Of a stretch of DNA of 64,000 nt, positions 23,736 through 31,605 are shown piece after piece. This DNA is from Vulcanimicrobiota bacterium (GTDB lineage: Bacteria > Vulcanimicrobiota > Xenobia > Xenobiales > JADMJV01). The first letter of the stretch is position 1, and the number at the start of each line of letters is the position of its first letter. The DNA lies in assembly GCA_017307785.1 (NCBI GenBank), contig JAFKGI010000023.1, positions 1 through 64,000 on the forward strand, given 5' to 3'. The notes below the pieces were generated by a model. That model had not been told where the DNA came from. It worked only from the letters and a program-made list of their open reading frames with translations, and did not search any database. The translations under genes and the position numbers were made by a program.

Positions 23736-26351
23736 TTAGTAGAATTGTCCGGAAGCCGGCATATCGATCGGCACCGAACTCGACTCCCAGATTTCCTCTG
23801 CATATTGTCGGATGGTTCGGTCCGAAGAAAAGTGTCCCGAACGGGCCGTATTGCGGATCGACATGCGAGTCCAGTTTTCGCGGTCCAGGAAGGCCTCGGA
23901 CACTTTGCGCTGGGCTTCCGCGTAAGCGCTAAAGTCGGCCATCACCATGAAGCGGTCAGCGCTCAACAGTTCGTTGAGAATCGGATGGAAGATGCCTTTC
24001 TCCTTGGGAGTAAAGCCGTTCTGTGCCACCCGGTCGATGACTTCGCGCAGACCCACGTTGTGCTCGTAGTAGAGGAAGGGGTTGTAGCCGCGGGCGCGGC
24101 GCTCCACCACTTCCTCGGCCGTCAGGCCGAAGAGGAAGAAGTTCTCCGCTCCCACCAGCTGGCGAATTTCCACATTGGCGCCGTCGAGCGTGCCCAGCGT
24201 GATGGCCCCGTTGAGGGCGAACTTCATGTTGCCCGTACCGGAAGCTTCGTAGCCGGCCGTCGAGATCTGCTCGGAGACGTCGGCCGCCGGAATCAGCATC
24301 TCGGCCAGCGACACGCTGTAGTTTTCCAGGAAGACGACCTTCAAGCGACCGGCCACGTCCGGGTCATTGTTGACCACGTCCGCGATCGAGTTGATCAGCT
24401 TGATGATGCGCTTGGCCAGGAAGTAGCCGGGAGCCGCTTTGCCCGCGAAGATGAAGGTGCGGGGCACGATCTTCGATTTGGGATTGCGCTTCAGCTGGTT
24501 GTAGAGATGGACGATGTGCAGGGCGTTGAGGTGCTGGCGCTTGTACTCATGGAAGCGCTTCACCTGGATGTCGAACACCGAATCCAGTTCGACTTCCACG
24601 CCGCAGGTGTGGAAAATGTGCTCGGCCAGACGCGCCTTGTTCTGGCGCTTGACTTCGCGGAAGCGGCTGCGGAAAACCGGATCCTCGACGTATTTCTCCA
24701 GGCCCTGCAGTTGCTCGAGGTCAAAGTGCCAGCCGTCTCCGATGGTTTCGTTGAGCAGCGCGGTCAGACCCGGGTTGCATTGCTGCATCCAGCGACGCGG
24801 GGTGACGCCGTTGGTCTTGTTGTTGAAGCGTTGCGGCCAGAAATTGGCGAAATCGGTGAGCACGCGAGTGCGCAGCAGTTCGGTGTGCAGCGCGGCCACG
24901 CCGTTGACCGAATAAGAGCCGACCACGGCCAGATGGGCCATACGAACCATCCGGGGGTTTTCTTCGATCAGCGACATGTTGCGCAGGCGCTCCAGGTCGT
25001 TGGGGTAGCGGGCGCGCACCTCATCCAGGAAGCGGGCGTTGATCTCGTAGACCAGTTCCAGATGGCGCGGCAGCAGTCGCTCCAGGAAGCTGATGGGCCA
25101 TTTTTCCAGAGCCTCGGGCAGCAAGGTGTGGTTGGTGTAGGCGAAGGTGCCCACCACCTGAGCCCAGGCGTCTTTCCACTCCAGGCGATGCTCGTCGAGC
25201 AGGATGCGCAGCAATTCCGGGATGGCCAGGGTGGGGTGGGTGTCGTTCAATTGAATCGACACGTATTGGGCGAAGTTGGTCAGCGTGCCGTGATCTTGCA
25301 GATGGCGGCGCACGATGTCCTGAATCGAGCAGCTGACGAAGAAATACTGCTGTTTAAGACGCAGCTCTTTGCCCTGCATCGAGTTGTCGTTGGGATAGAG
25401 ACACTTGGAGATGTTCTCCGATTCGGTCTTCTTCTGCACCGACTTTTCGTAGTCGCCCTGGTCGAATTCTTGGAAGTCGAACTCTTTGGTGGCGCGGCAC
25501 TGCCACAGCCTCAGGTTGTTGACGGTGTTGTTGGCAAAACCGGCGATGGGGGTGTCGTGGGGCACGCCCAGCACGTCCTGGGTGTCGACCCAGCGGATGC
25601 GATAGCGCTGGTCCTTGTCCATGAAGGCTTCGCAGCGGCCGCCCATGCGCACCGTCAGAGTGTATTCCGGGCGTACGATTTCCCACGGATTGCCGTTGCG
25701 CAGCCAGGGGTCGGGCTGTTCGACCTGATAGCCCTTCTCGATGCGCTGCTCGAAGATGCCGTATTCGTAGCGAATGCCGTAACCCATGCCGGGGATGGAA
25801 AGGGTGGCCATGCTGTCCAGGAAGCAGGCCGCCAGGCGACCGAGACCGCCGTTGCCCAGACCGGCGTCGGCTTCCCGTTCGAGCAGCTGGCCCATGTCAA
25901 CGCCCAGTTCAGCCAGAGCTTCCTGAGCCACTTCATAAACGCCCAGGTTCATCAAGTTGTTGCTGAGCAAGCGGCCCATCAAGAACTCGGCGCTCAAATA
26001 ATAAACTCGCTTGACTTTATTGGTATGGTAAGCCTGTTGCGTGGCCGCCCAACGCTGCACCAGTCGGTCGCGAATGGTAAAGGCCAGGGCCCGGAACATG
26101 TCGTTGGGCGTGGCGCGGTTGAGCGGGCGTCCTTGCAGGCACAGCAGATTGTCCAGGAAGGCCCGTTCCCAGGCCTCTTTGCTCATTCCCGAGCGGTCGT
26201 CTTCGACCACCACGCGAGCGCTGGAGGCCTCGGCCGGCTTGGTCTCCTGGGCCGGGGGTTTGGCGGTAACTTTCTTCTCGGGCTTAGCGGCTGCCGTCGC
26301 GCGGCTTTTCTTCTTGGTCTCTTGAGCGCCGCCCACTGGTTTCTTGGCCAT
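23736..26351 (-). CDS. glgP: Glycogen/alpha-glucan phosphorylase with an Ala/Lys-rich N-terminal extension
   Basis: GlgP releases glucose-1-phosphate from alpha-glucan. The 871-residue protein has VYYLSAEFLMGRLL, GNGGLGRLAACFLDSMATL, the substrate region NDTHPTLAIPELLR and the PLP-lysine motif EASGTGNMKFALNG. Residues 1-55 are a low-complexity Ala/Lys/Pro stretch absent from typical phosphorylases. The start is ATG at 26351, with AAGGAG six bases upstream; it lies 68 bases inside the trmD 3' end. glgA (46896-48281) is the other glycogen gene here. Confidence 0.95.
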   Translation of the reverse strand: MAKKPVGGAQETKKKSRATAAAKPEKKVTAKPPAQETKPAEASSARVVVEDDRSGMSKEAWERAFLDNLLCLQGRPLNRATPNDMFRALAFTIRDRLVQRWAATQQAYHTNKVKRVYYLSAEFLMGRLLSNNLMNLGVYEVAQEALAELGVDMGQLLEREADAGLGNGGLGRLAACFLDSMATLSIPGMGYGIRYEYGIFEQRIEKGYQVEQPDPWLRNGNPWEIVRPEYTLTVRMGGRCEAFMDKDQRYRIRWVDTQDVLGVPHDTPIAGFANNTVNNLRLWQCRATKEFDFQEFDQGDYEKSVQKKTESENISKCLYPNDNSMQGKELRLKQQYFFVSCSIQDIVRRHLQDHGTLTNFAQYVSIQLNDTHPTLAIPELLRILLDEHRLEWKDAWAQVVGTFAYTNHTLLPEALEKWPISFLERLLPRHLELVYEINARFLDEVRARYPNDLERLRNMSLIEENPRMVRMAHLAVVGSYSVNGVAALHTELLRTRVLTDFANFWPQRFNNKTNGVTPRRWMQQCNPGLTALLNETIGDGWHFDLEQLQGLEKYVEDPVFRSRFREVKRQNKARLAEHIFHTCGVEVELDSVFDIQVKRFHEYKRQHLNALHIVHLYNQLKRNPKSKIVPRTFIFAGKAAPGYFLAKRIIKLINSIADVVNNDPDVAGRLKVVFLENYSVSLAEMLIPAADVSEQISTAGYEASGTGNMKFALNGAITLGTLDGANVEIRQLVGAENFFLFGLTAEEVVERRARGYNPFLYYEHNVGLREVIDRVAQNGFTPKEKGIFHPILNELLSADRFMVMADFSAYAEAQRKVSEAFLDRENWTRMSIRNTARSGHFSSDRTIRQYAEEIWESSSVPIDMPASGQFY

Positions 26352-27087
26352 AGGAAACTCCTTCAATTCTTTCGCCAGCCGTGTTCCTCACGGAGCCCGT
26401 AGCTTCCTCGTTTTTCCAACGGGCGAAGAGATCCGGCCGCCGCGCCTGAGTCCGCTCTATCGATTGCTCTCGTCTCCACTTCTCGACCTTGGCGTGGTGG
26501 CCGGAGAGCAGCACCGGCGGAACATCGCGTCCTTCAAAGTTGGCAGGCTTGGTGTAATGCGGATGATCGAGCAGACCGTTGTAAAAACTGTCCTGTTCTG
26601 CCGAGCCTTCCGAGAGCACGCCGGGCAACAGGCGAAAAATCGCGTCCACTAACATCATGGCCGGCAGTTCGCCGCCGCTGACCACAAAGTCACCGATACA
26701 AATTTCTTCGTCCACCCAGTGCTCGATGACGCGCTCGTCCACTCCTTCATAGTGGCCGCACAGGAGAATGAGCCGAGGAAGGGTGGCCAGTTGATTGACG
26801 CGCTCCTGAGTGAGCGGTTTGCCCTGCGGCGTCAGGTAGATGACGTGGCCGGCTTCGGCCTGGGACTGCACCTCGCGGAAGGCGTTGAAGAGTGGGGGGC
26901 AGGACATGACCATGCCCGGGCCGCCACCGTAGGGCGTGTCGTCCAGTTGCTGATGCTTGCCCATGCCCCATTGGCGCAGGGGATGAAGAACCAGTTCGGC
27001 CGCTCCAAACTTCTGAGCTCGGCCGGGAATGCTGTGATGAAGCGGTGTGAAGGTCTCGGGGAAGAGGGTGAGGACGTCAATCCTCAT
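26284..27087 (-). CDS. trmD: tRNA (guanine-N1)-methyltransferase TrmD
   Basis: TrmD methylates G37 of tRNA using SAM. The 267-residue protein has MRIDVLTLFPETF, DDTPYGGGPGMVM, the knot motif ILLCGHYEGVDERV, and IGDFVVSGGELPAMMLVDAI. The last 35 residues are a charged tail rich in Arg, Glu and Ser that overlaps the start of glgP. ATG at 27087 overlaps the rimM end by 11 bases. It is the last gene of the ffh-rpsP-khpA-ylqD-rimM-trmD operon. Confidence 0.95.
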   Translation of the reverse strand: MRIDVLTLFPETFTPLHHSIPGRAQKFGAAELVLHPLRQWGMGKHQQLDDTPYGGGPGMVMSCPPLFNAFREVQSQAEAGHVIYLTPQGKPLTQERVNQLATLPRLILLCGHYEGVDERVIEHWVDEEICIGDFVVSGGELPAMMLVDAIFRLLPGVLSEGSAEQDSFYNGLLDHPHYTKPANFEGRDVPPVLLSGHHAKVEKWRREQSIERTQARRPDLFARWKNEEATGSVRNTAGERIEGVSYGQETSGRRSRDQEEKPRDGSR

Positions 27088-27607
27088 CAGCGTAGACGGG
27101 CCGTTTGGCTACCATGCGCCCCTTCTCGATGTCGATCTCGAGAATGTATTCGTCGACCGCCGGAATGAGCAGGTCGTCGACGCGGTAGATTTCGTGGGCC
27201 GGATTGCTGATGACTTCTTGGAGAACGCCGATGCGCGTGCCGTCCGGCTCAAACACCTCGAGGCCTTCCAGTTCGTAATGGTAGTAGCCGTCCTCGAGGT
27301 CGATGACCTCGTCGGGGCCCACCGCTACCATGAAGTTGCAAAGTCGGGCCGCTTCTTCCGGGGAGTTGATGTCCTGGAACTTGATCAGGATATGGGCCCC
27401 ATGAAAACGAGCCGACTCCACCGTAATACGGCGGGCCGGCCCCTTGTCCTGAAAGACTTCTACTTCTTCGGTGTCGAGAAAACGCTCCGGATAGTCCGTT
27501 TCCGGACGGCAACGCATCTCGCCCTTCAGGCCGTGGGCTTTGCCCAGCTGGCCAATGATGATCAGGTCTTCGGTGGCGTGAACCGAGACTTTTCCCAGGG
27601 GCTTCAG
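27077..27607 (-). CDS. rimM: 16S rRNA processing protein RimM, apparent CTG start
   Basis: RimM helps mature the 30S head and binds S19. The first ATG (27517) would omit the conserved N-terminus, but the same frame upstream codes DLIIIGQLGKAHGLKGE, the family signature. That part has no ATG, GTG or TTG before an in-frame stop. The best candidate is CTG at 27607, which overlaps the ylqD stop as CTGA, just as ATGA overlaps do. This gives 176 residues, a normal RimM length. The PRC-barrel end includes HEIYRVDDLLIPAVDEYI. Confidence 0.85.
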   Translation of the reverse strand: MKPLGKVSVHATEDLIIIGQLGKAHGLKGEMRCRPETDYPERFLDTEEVEVFQDKGPARRITVESARFHGAHILIKFQDINSPEEAARLCNFMVAVGPDEVIDLEDGYYHYELEGLEVFEPDGTRIGVLQEVISNPAHEIYRVDDLLIPAVDEYILEIDIEKGRMVAKRPVYADED

Positions 27608-27990
27608 GCTACGCCCCCGCGAATCTCAACCACTTTCCAGTCTTTCAAAAGAACTTCCACACCCATTTTGTCCTGCAGGTTGTCGCCTACTTTGACCTGG
27701 AGCAACGAAGGCAGAGTCTGGAAGAAGAGCTCGGCGCCCTCTTCCACGGACTCTGCTTCCTTGATGCGCCACTCCAGTTGTTGTTTCTGGTAAGCGATGC
27801 GCTGCAGTTCGCCTTCCAAGCGCTGCCGAAAATCGGCTTCCGCTGCTTGCGAAAGAAACTCATTGAGGCGGGTCGACTCCTGGTCAAGCTCAGCCAGGGA
27901 GGAGCGTACCTGCTCAACGACTTGCAATCGAAAGGACTCCGTCATCACAACCTTGACGGGAACGTTGTGCATGACGGTCAGGGAGTCCAT
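27604..27990 (-). CDS. ylqD: YlqD-family protein
   Basis: 128 residues: a short beta N-terminus (VPVKVVMTESFRLQVVEQV), a long coiled coil (about 25-85), and a C-terminal barrel-like part (LQVKVGDNLQDKMGVEVLLK). Size, architecture and position between khpA and rimM match B. subtilis YlqD, whose function is unknown. ATG at 27990 overlaps the khpA stop by one base (TAATG). Confidence 0.75.
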   Translation of the reverse strand: MDSLTVMHNVPVKVVMTESFRLQVVEQVRSSLAELDQESTRLNEFLSQAAEADFRQRLEGELQRIAYQKQQLEWRIKEAESVEEGAELFFQTLPSLLQVKVGDNLQDKMGVEVLLKDWKVVEIRGGVA

Positions 27991-28250
27991 TAGACGATCT
28001 CCACCATGACGCGCTTGCCCTCTTTCAGGCCGGCGGCCTTGATGAGGGTGCGCAAAGCCTGGGCGATCTTGCCGTTTTTGCCGATGACTTTTCCCATGTC
28101 CTTAGGAGAAACCTTGAGTTCCAAAACGATGGAACGCTCCTCCAGGATATGAGCCACCTGCACTTCGTCCGGTTCGTCGACCAGTTGTTGCGCTAAATAT
28201 TTGAGCAGTTCTTCGTAATTCGACTGCTCGGGTTCGCTAACCTTAGCCAT
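27990..28250 (-). CDS. khpA: KH-domain RNA-binding protein KhpA
   Basis: The 86-residue single KH domain has the motif MGKVIGKNGKIAQALRTLIK (GxxG loop GKNG), and its length is that of the KhpA (YlqC) family. KhpA binds RNA, usually with KhpB, and affects cell division and translation in other bacteria. It follows rpsP by 44 bases. ATG at 28250. Confidence 0.93.
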   Translation of the reverse strand: MAKVSEPEQSNYEELLKYLAQQLVDEPDEVQVAHILEERSIVLELKVSPKDMGKVIGKNGKIAQALRTLIKAAGLKEGKRVMVEIV

Positions 28251-28294
28251 TCCTTAACCCCATTCCAGCTGATTGATCATTCCGCGGGCGGAGT

Positions 28295-28621
28295 TTAGGC
28301 GTTAGCGGTTTCGGGCTCGGGAGCGGGGGCGGCGGCCGGCTGCTTGGGGGCCGGGTAGGTCACCGCTTTGCCGGTGAATTTCTGCCAGATGCCTGCGCTG
28401 ATCAGCAATCTCTGTACGGACTCGGTCGGCTGGGCGCCTTCCTTGAGCCAGTGCATGATGCGCTCTTCCTTGAAAACCACCGTTGCGGGGTTAGTGAGCG
28501 GATTGTAGTGACCGAGAATTTCAATGAAGCGACCGTCGCGCGGGCTGCGCGAGGGGGCAGCAACCAGACGATAGGCGGGTTGCTTTTTCTTGCCCACGCG
28601 AGTGAGTCTGAGCTTGACCAT
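28295..28621 (-). CDS. rpsP: 30S ribosomal protein S16
   Basis: The 108-residue protein starts MVKLRLTRVGKKKQPAYRLV and has the S16 body SPRDGRFIEILGHYNPLTNP. The last 20 residues are an Ala/Pro/Glu-rich extension. ATG at 28621. It sits between ffh and khpA, as in many bacteria. Confidence 0.97.
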   Translation of the reverse strand: MVKLRLTRVGKKKQPAYRLVAAPSRSPRDGRFIEILGHYNPLTNPATVVFKEERIMHWLKEGAQPTESVQRLLISAGIWQKFTGKAVTYPAPKQPAAAPAPEPETANA

Positions 28622-28669
28622 GGATACCTGTACCTCCTGAATTGTCTAAACGAAACGTTGTACTACCAC

Positions 28670-30004
28670 CTAAAAGGGCAAACGAAACGGTAACGAGCCC
28701 TTTTTGAACTTTGGCTTGGGTCCTGTAAACATCTTCATCATGTTTTTGACCATGTCGAAGTGCTTGACCAGTCGGTTGACCTCGGCCACTTGATTGCCGG
28801 AGCCTTTGGCGACTCTCTTTTTGCGCGAGGCATTGAGAATCTCGGGGCGCCGGCGTTCTTCTGCCGTCATCGACTGGATAATCGCTTCCATTCGATTGAT
28901 GGCCTTCTCATCGACAGGCATATCCTTGATTGCCGAGCCCACCCCCGGCAACATGGAGAGCAGGTCCGTAATCGAACCGAGCTTCCGGATTTGCTGCATC
29001 TGTTTCAGAAAATCGTCCAGATCGAACTGGTTTTCGCGGATCTTCTTTTCCAGAAGCTGCGCTTGTTCCTCGTCGATCGCTTGTTCTGCCTTTTCGATCA
29101 GGCTCATCACATCGCCCATGCCCAGGATTCGGGAGGCCATGCGGTCGGGGTGGAAGGGCTCGAGGGCTGAGGACTTCTCACCGATGCCGATGTATTTGAT
29201 GGGGGCGCCGGTCACCTGGCGCACCGAGAGGGCGGCGCCGCCACGGGCGTCGCCGTCGAGCTTGGTCATCACCACGCCGGTGATGCCGATTTGCTCCGAG
29301 AACTGAGAAGCGATATTGACCGCGTCTTGACCGGTCATGGCGTCGACCACCAGCAGGACTTCCTGCGGGTTCATTTCGTCCTTGGCGATCTTGAGCTCGT
29401 CCATCAGCTCTTTTTCAACGTGGAGTCGGCCGGCGGTGTCGATCAGCAGAACGTCGTTGCCGTTTTCCTTGGCCTGTTTGTAGGCGCCGCGGCAGATGTT
29501 GAGGGGGCTGGCGTTTTCGCCCAGCTGGTAAACCGGGATGCCCAGCTGATTGCCCAGCACTTCCAGCTGCTTGATAGCGGCCGGGCGGTAAATGTCGGTG
29601 GCGGCCAGCAAGGGCTTGTAGCCGCGATTCTTCATGAACAGGGCCAGCTTGCCGGTGGACGTGGTTTTGCCGGCACCGTGAAGACCGACCATCAGGATGA
29701 CGGTAGGAGGCGTGTCGGCCAGCGTCAGTTCGGCCTGGGTGCCGCCCATCAGTTCCACCAGGCAGTCGCGCACGTGCTTGACCACCAGTTGTCCGGGCGT
29801 CAGGCTCTTCCAGAGCTCCTCGCCGATGGCGCGGGTCTTGACCTGATTGATGAACTCTTTGACCACGGCCAGACTGACGTCGGCCTCTAGAAGAGCTCGG
29901 CGGACTTCGCGAAGAGCATCGTTGACGTCAGCCTCGGTCAGTTTACCGCGGCCGCGTAGCTTGTTTAAAACACCCTGGATGCGCTCTGTCAGCGAATCAA
30001 ACAC
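28670..30004 (-). CDS. ffh: Signal recognition particle GTPase Ffh
   Basis: Ffh targets nascent membrane proteins. The 444-residue protein has the N domain (MFDSLTERIQGVLNKLRGRG), P-loop GLHGAGKTTSTGKLA, DTAGRLH, TKLDGDARGGAAL and the methionine-rich M domain ending near MVKNMMKMFTGPKPKFKK. Start GTG at 30004 with GGAAGG about 11 bases upstream. It is the first gene of a seven-gene run behind a consensus promoter. No SRP RNA gene was recognised nearby. Confidence 0.96.
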   Translation of the reverse strand: MFDSLTERIQGVLNKLRGRGKLTEADVNDALREVRRALLEADVSLAVVKEFINQVKTRAIGEELWKSLTPGQLVVKHVRDCLVELMGGTQAELTLADTPPTVILMVGLHGAGKTTSTGKLALFMKNRGYKPLLAATDIYRPAAIKQLEVLGNQLGIPVYQLGENASPLNICRGAYKQAKENGNDVLLIDTAGRLHVEKELMDELKIAKDEMNPQEVLLVVDAMTGQDAVNIASQFSEQIGITGVVMTKLDGDARGGAALSVRQVTGAPIKYIGIGEKSSALEPFHPDRMASRILGMGDVMSLIEKAEQAIDEEQAQLLEKKIRENQFDLDDFLKQMQQIRKLGSITDLLSMLPGVGSAIKDMPVDEKAINRMEAIIQSMTAEERRRPEILNASRKKRVAKGSGNQVAEVNRLVKHFDMVKNMMKMFTGPKPKFKKGSLPFRLPF

Positions 30005-30027
30005 TCAGAAAAGCCTTCCTTAATCAA

Positions 30028-30052
30028 TGTGGACCGCTGCCAGCGGTCCACA
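30028..30052 (-). promoter_or_regulatory. Perfect 12-bp inverted repeat at the 5' end of the ffh transcript
   Basis: TGTGGACCGCTG-C-CAGCGGTCCACA is a perfect dyad with a one-base centre. If transcription starts near 30057, it would fold within the first 30 bases of the mRNA. It could stabilise the 5' end, serve as an operator, or act in ribosomal-protein feedback. There is no T tract, so it is not a standard terminator. Confidence 0.6.
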
Positions 30053-30063
30053 GACGAGGTAGG

Positions 30064-30092
30064 ATTATATAGATCGCGTCGGCCAGTGTCAA
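30064..30092 (-). promoter_or_regulatory. Consensus sigma-70 promoter of the ffh operon
   Basis: On the minus strand TTGACA (30092-30087) and TATAAT (30069-30064) are separated by exactly 17 bases, identical to the housekeeping consensus. The -35 box overlaps the TGA stop of the upstream gene. The predicted start near 30057 drives ffh, rpsP, khpA, ylqD, rimM, trmD and probably glgP. Confidence 0.85.
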
Positions 30093-30469
30093 ATGGTTCC
30101 CGCGACTCCTCCATCCAATTCCATGCACTCTTCGTTGAGCTCAATCGCTTCCAGAATGCCGCGCACGGCGTCTTGCAAGAAGGGAATGGCCTCATCGAGT
30201 AAGCTATCGTCTTCCGGATTGGAGATAAAGCCCAGGATCAATCCGAATCCCTCCTCCATAGCGGCGACGGCTTCGTGCTCTTTCTGGGCGGCGCGCTCCG
30301 CGAAGGAAAGGTAAATCTCGGTCTGGCAGTCGACCACCAGGTACTCGGCGCGAATGCGCTTCTCTTCAATCGTCGCCTCACACCAGTCGGCGAATTCGTC
30401 GAACGTAATGGTCTCGGAGCGCAACTCCTGGACCTTTTCTTTGAAAAGCACATCAAAGTATTTTCTCAT
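30089..30469 (-). CDS. Uncharacterised acidic 126-residue protein
   Basis: ATG at 30469 begins a compact acidic, mostly helical protein (MRKYFDVLFKEKVQELRSET ... AEYLVVDCQTEIYLSFAERA). The frame runs open to 30628, but that part is the translated C-rich intergenic repeat and is excluded. No signal peptide, membrane helix or known motif. Its stop overlaps the ffh promoter. Confidence 0.6.
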   Translation of the reverse strand: MRKYFDVLFKEKVQELRSETITFDEFADWCEATIEEKRIRAEYLVVDCQTEIYLSFAERAAQKEHEAVAAMEEGFGLILGFISNPEDDSLLDEAIPFLQDAVRGILEAIELNEECMELDGGVAGTI

Positions 30470-30542
30470 CGGCCTACTGCTCTTGGCCTCTGTCGAAGGA
30501 TTTCCCTGCCCGGTGGGGAGAGAGGGGGATTGGTGGGGGAGG

Positions 30543-30583
30543 GGGAGAGGGACTCGCGTGGGATCAGGTCTTTCCCTCTCTCC
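30543..30583. repeat. GGAGAGGGA hairpin in a C/G-rich spacer
   Basis: GGGAGAGGGA and TCCCTCTCTCC flank a 20-base loop in the 155-bp gap between the acidic protein and the serine hydrolase gene. The stem resembles the hairpin at 22764-22803. The remainder of the gap is low-complexity G-rich DNA with nothing else recognisable. Confidence 0.45.
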
Positions 30584-30624
30584 AGGGGTCAGGCTAAGCA
30601 ATTCTTTAGGTGGCAAATGAGCGC

Positions 30625-31548
30625 TCACTTCAAATCCCCTCCCCCTCTCACCGTCTCAAAGACGGCCCCGCTGAGGCCGCGAATCAGGCGCTCCGAGTCG
30701 GCCTTCTCGGCCCGGGTCAGGATGACCAGGATGTAAGGCGGTTCGGCGTAGAGGATGCCGCCGTCGTGGAGAAACCCCGTCAACTCGCCGCTCTTGTGAG
30801 CCACCTTGAGTTCTTTGGGTAGTTTGGCCTGAAGCAGGTCGTGGCGGTGGGTTTTCTGCAGAATCCCCAGCATCCAATCCGAGCGCGGCAGCTCTTTGCG
30901 GGCGATCTTGCCATAAAGGTTGGCCAGGTCATCGGCCGAGATCAGGTTGTCGCGGCCCTGATCGATTTGATCAAAGGCGAAGATGGTGCGCTGGACCGTC
31001 ATTTGCTTCATGCCGAGGGCGCGCATGGCCGGCTCCAGCGTATCCAATTTCAGGTAGTCAAAGAGCATGTCGGTGGCCACGTTGTCGCTCTCGGTGATGG
31101 TCCATTCGGCCAGGTCGTCCAGGCGGTATTTGCCGCCGGCCGGTTCCTTCTGGAGATGGCCCGAGCCGCCCACCCGAAAGCGCTCTTCGAAAACCAGCGT
31201 GTCCTCCGGTTTGCAGGACCCCTCCTCGAAGCGTCGGGCCAGTTCCACCAGAATGGCCAGCTTGACCAGGCTGGCCGATTCGAAGGTTTTGTCACCTCCC
31301 TGACTGACCAGGGTGGGGTTGTCGAGGGGCCCGCAGGCCACCCCGGAGTCGCCTGCAAAGTCGGTCCGCCACTTCTTAATCGAGCCAAGAATGGAATCTC
31401 GAGGGAAGGGGCGAACAGGTACGGGTTGCTCGGAGACGGGCTTTGGAGATTCTGAAAGATGCGTGCTGGGGGGCGAACTTGTCGCCGCCGCGCAACCCAA
31501 AGCCAATCCGCTCAGCAAATAAAGAATTTTCCGTCGAAGCCAAACCAC
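30625..31548 (-). CDS. Class A beta-lactamase-fold lipoprotein lacking the E166 motif
   Basis: 307 residues, GTG at 31548, with a signal peptide ending in the lipobox LALGC, so probably lipid-anchored. The serine-hydrolase motifs are SLVK (SxxK) near residue 92, SDN near 155 and HKSG near 252. The omega-loop glutamate of class A beta-lactamases (ExxLN) is not visible; TIFAFDQ occupies that place. It may therefore be a peptidoglycan-active or inactive relative rather than a resistance enzyme. It diverges from the RNase G gene. Confidence 0.78.
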   Translation of the reverse strand: MVWLRRKILYLLSGLALGCAAATSSPPSTHLSESPKPVSEQPVPVRPFPRDSILGSIKKWRTDFAGDSGVACGPLDNPTLVSQGGDKTFESASLVKLAILVELARRFEEGSCKPEDTLVFEERFRVGGSGHLQKEPAGGKYRLDDLAEWTITESDNVATDMLFDYLKLDTLEPAMRALGMKQMTVQRTIFAFDQIDQGRDNLISADDLANLYGKIARKELPRSDWMLGILQKTHRHDLLQAKLPKELKVAHKSGELTGFLHDGGILYAEPPYILVILTRAEKADSERLIRGLSGAVFETVRGGGDLK

Positions 31549-31605
31549 GGGGAAACGCTTCGAGTCCCCCGCCGCGTGCGCCTTTGACGGGCCTTAGAAG
31601 GTCAA

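Noticed and set aside
23745..26402. An 885-residue open frame on the plus strand opposite glgP
   Set aside because: It is the antisense shadow of glgP, rich in His, Val and Gln as expected from high-GC codons read backwards, with no family motif. glgP has all catalytic motifs.
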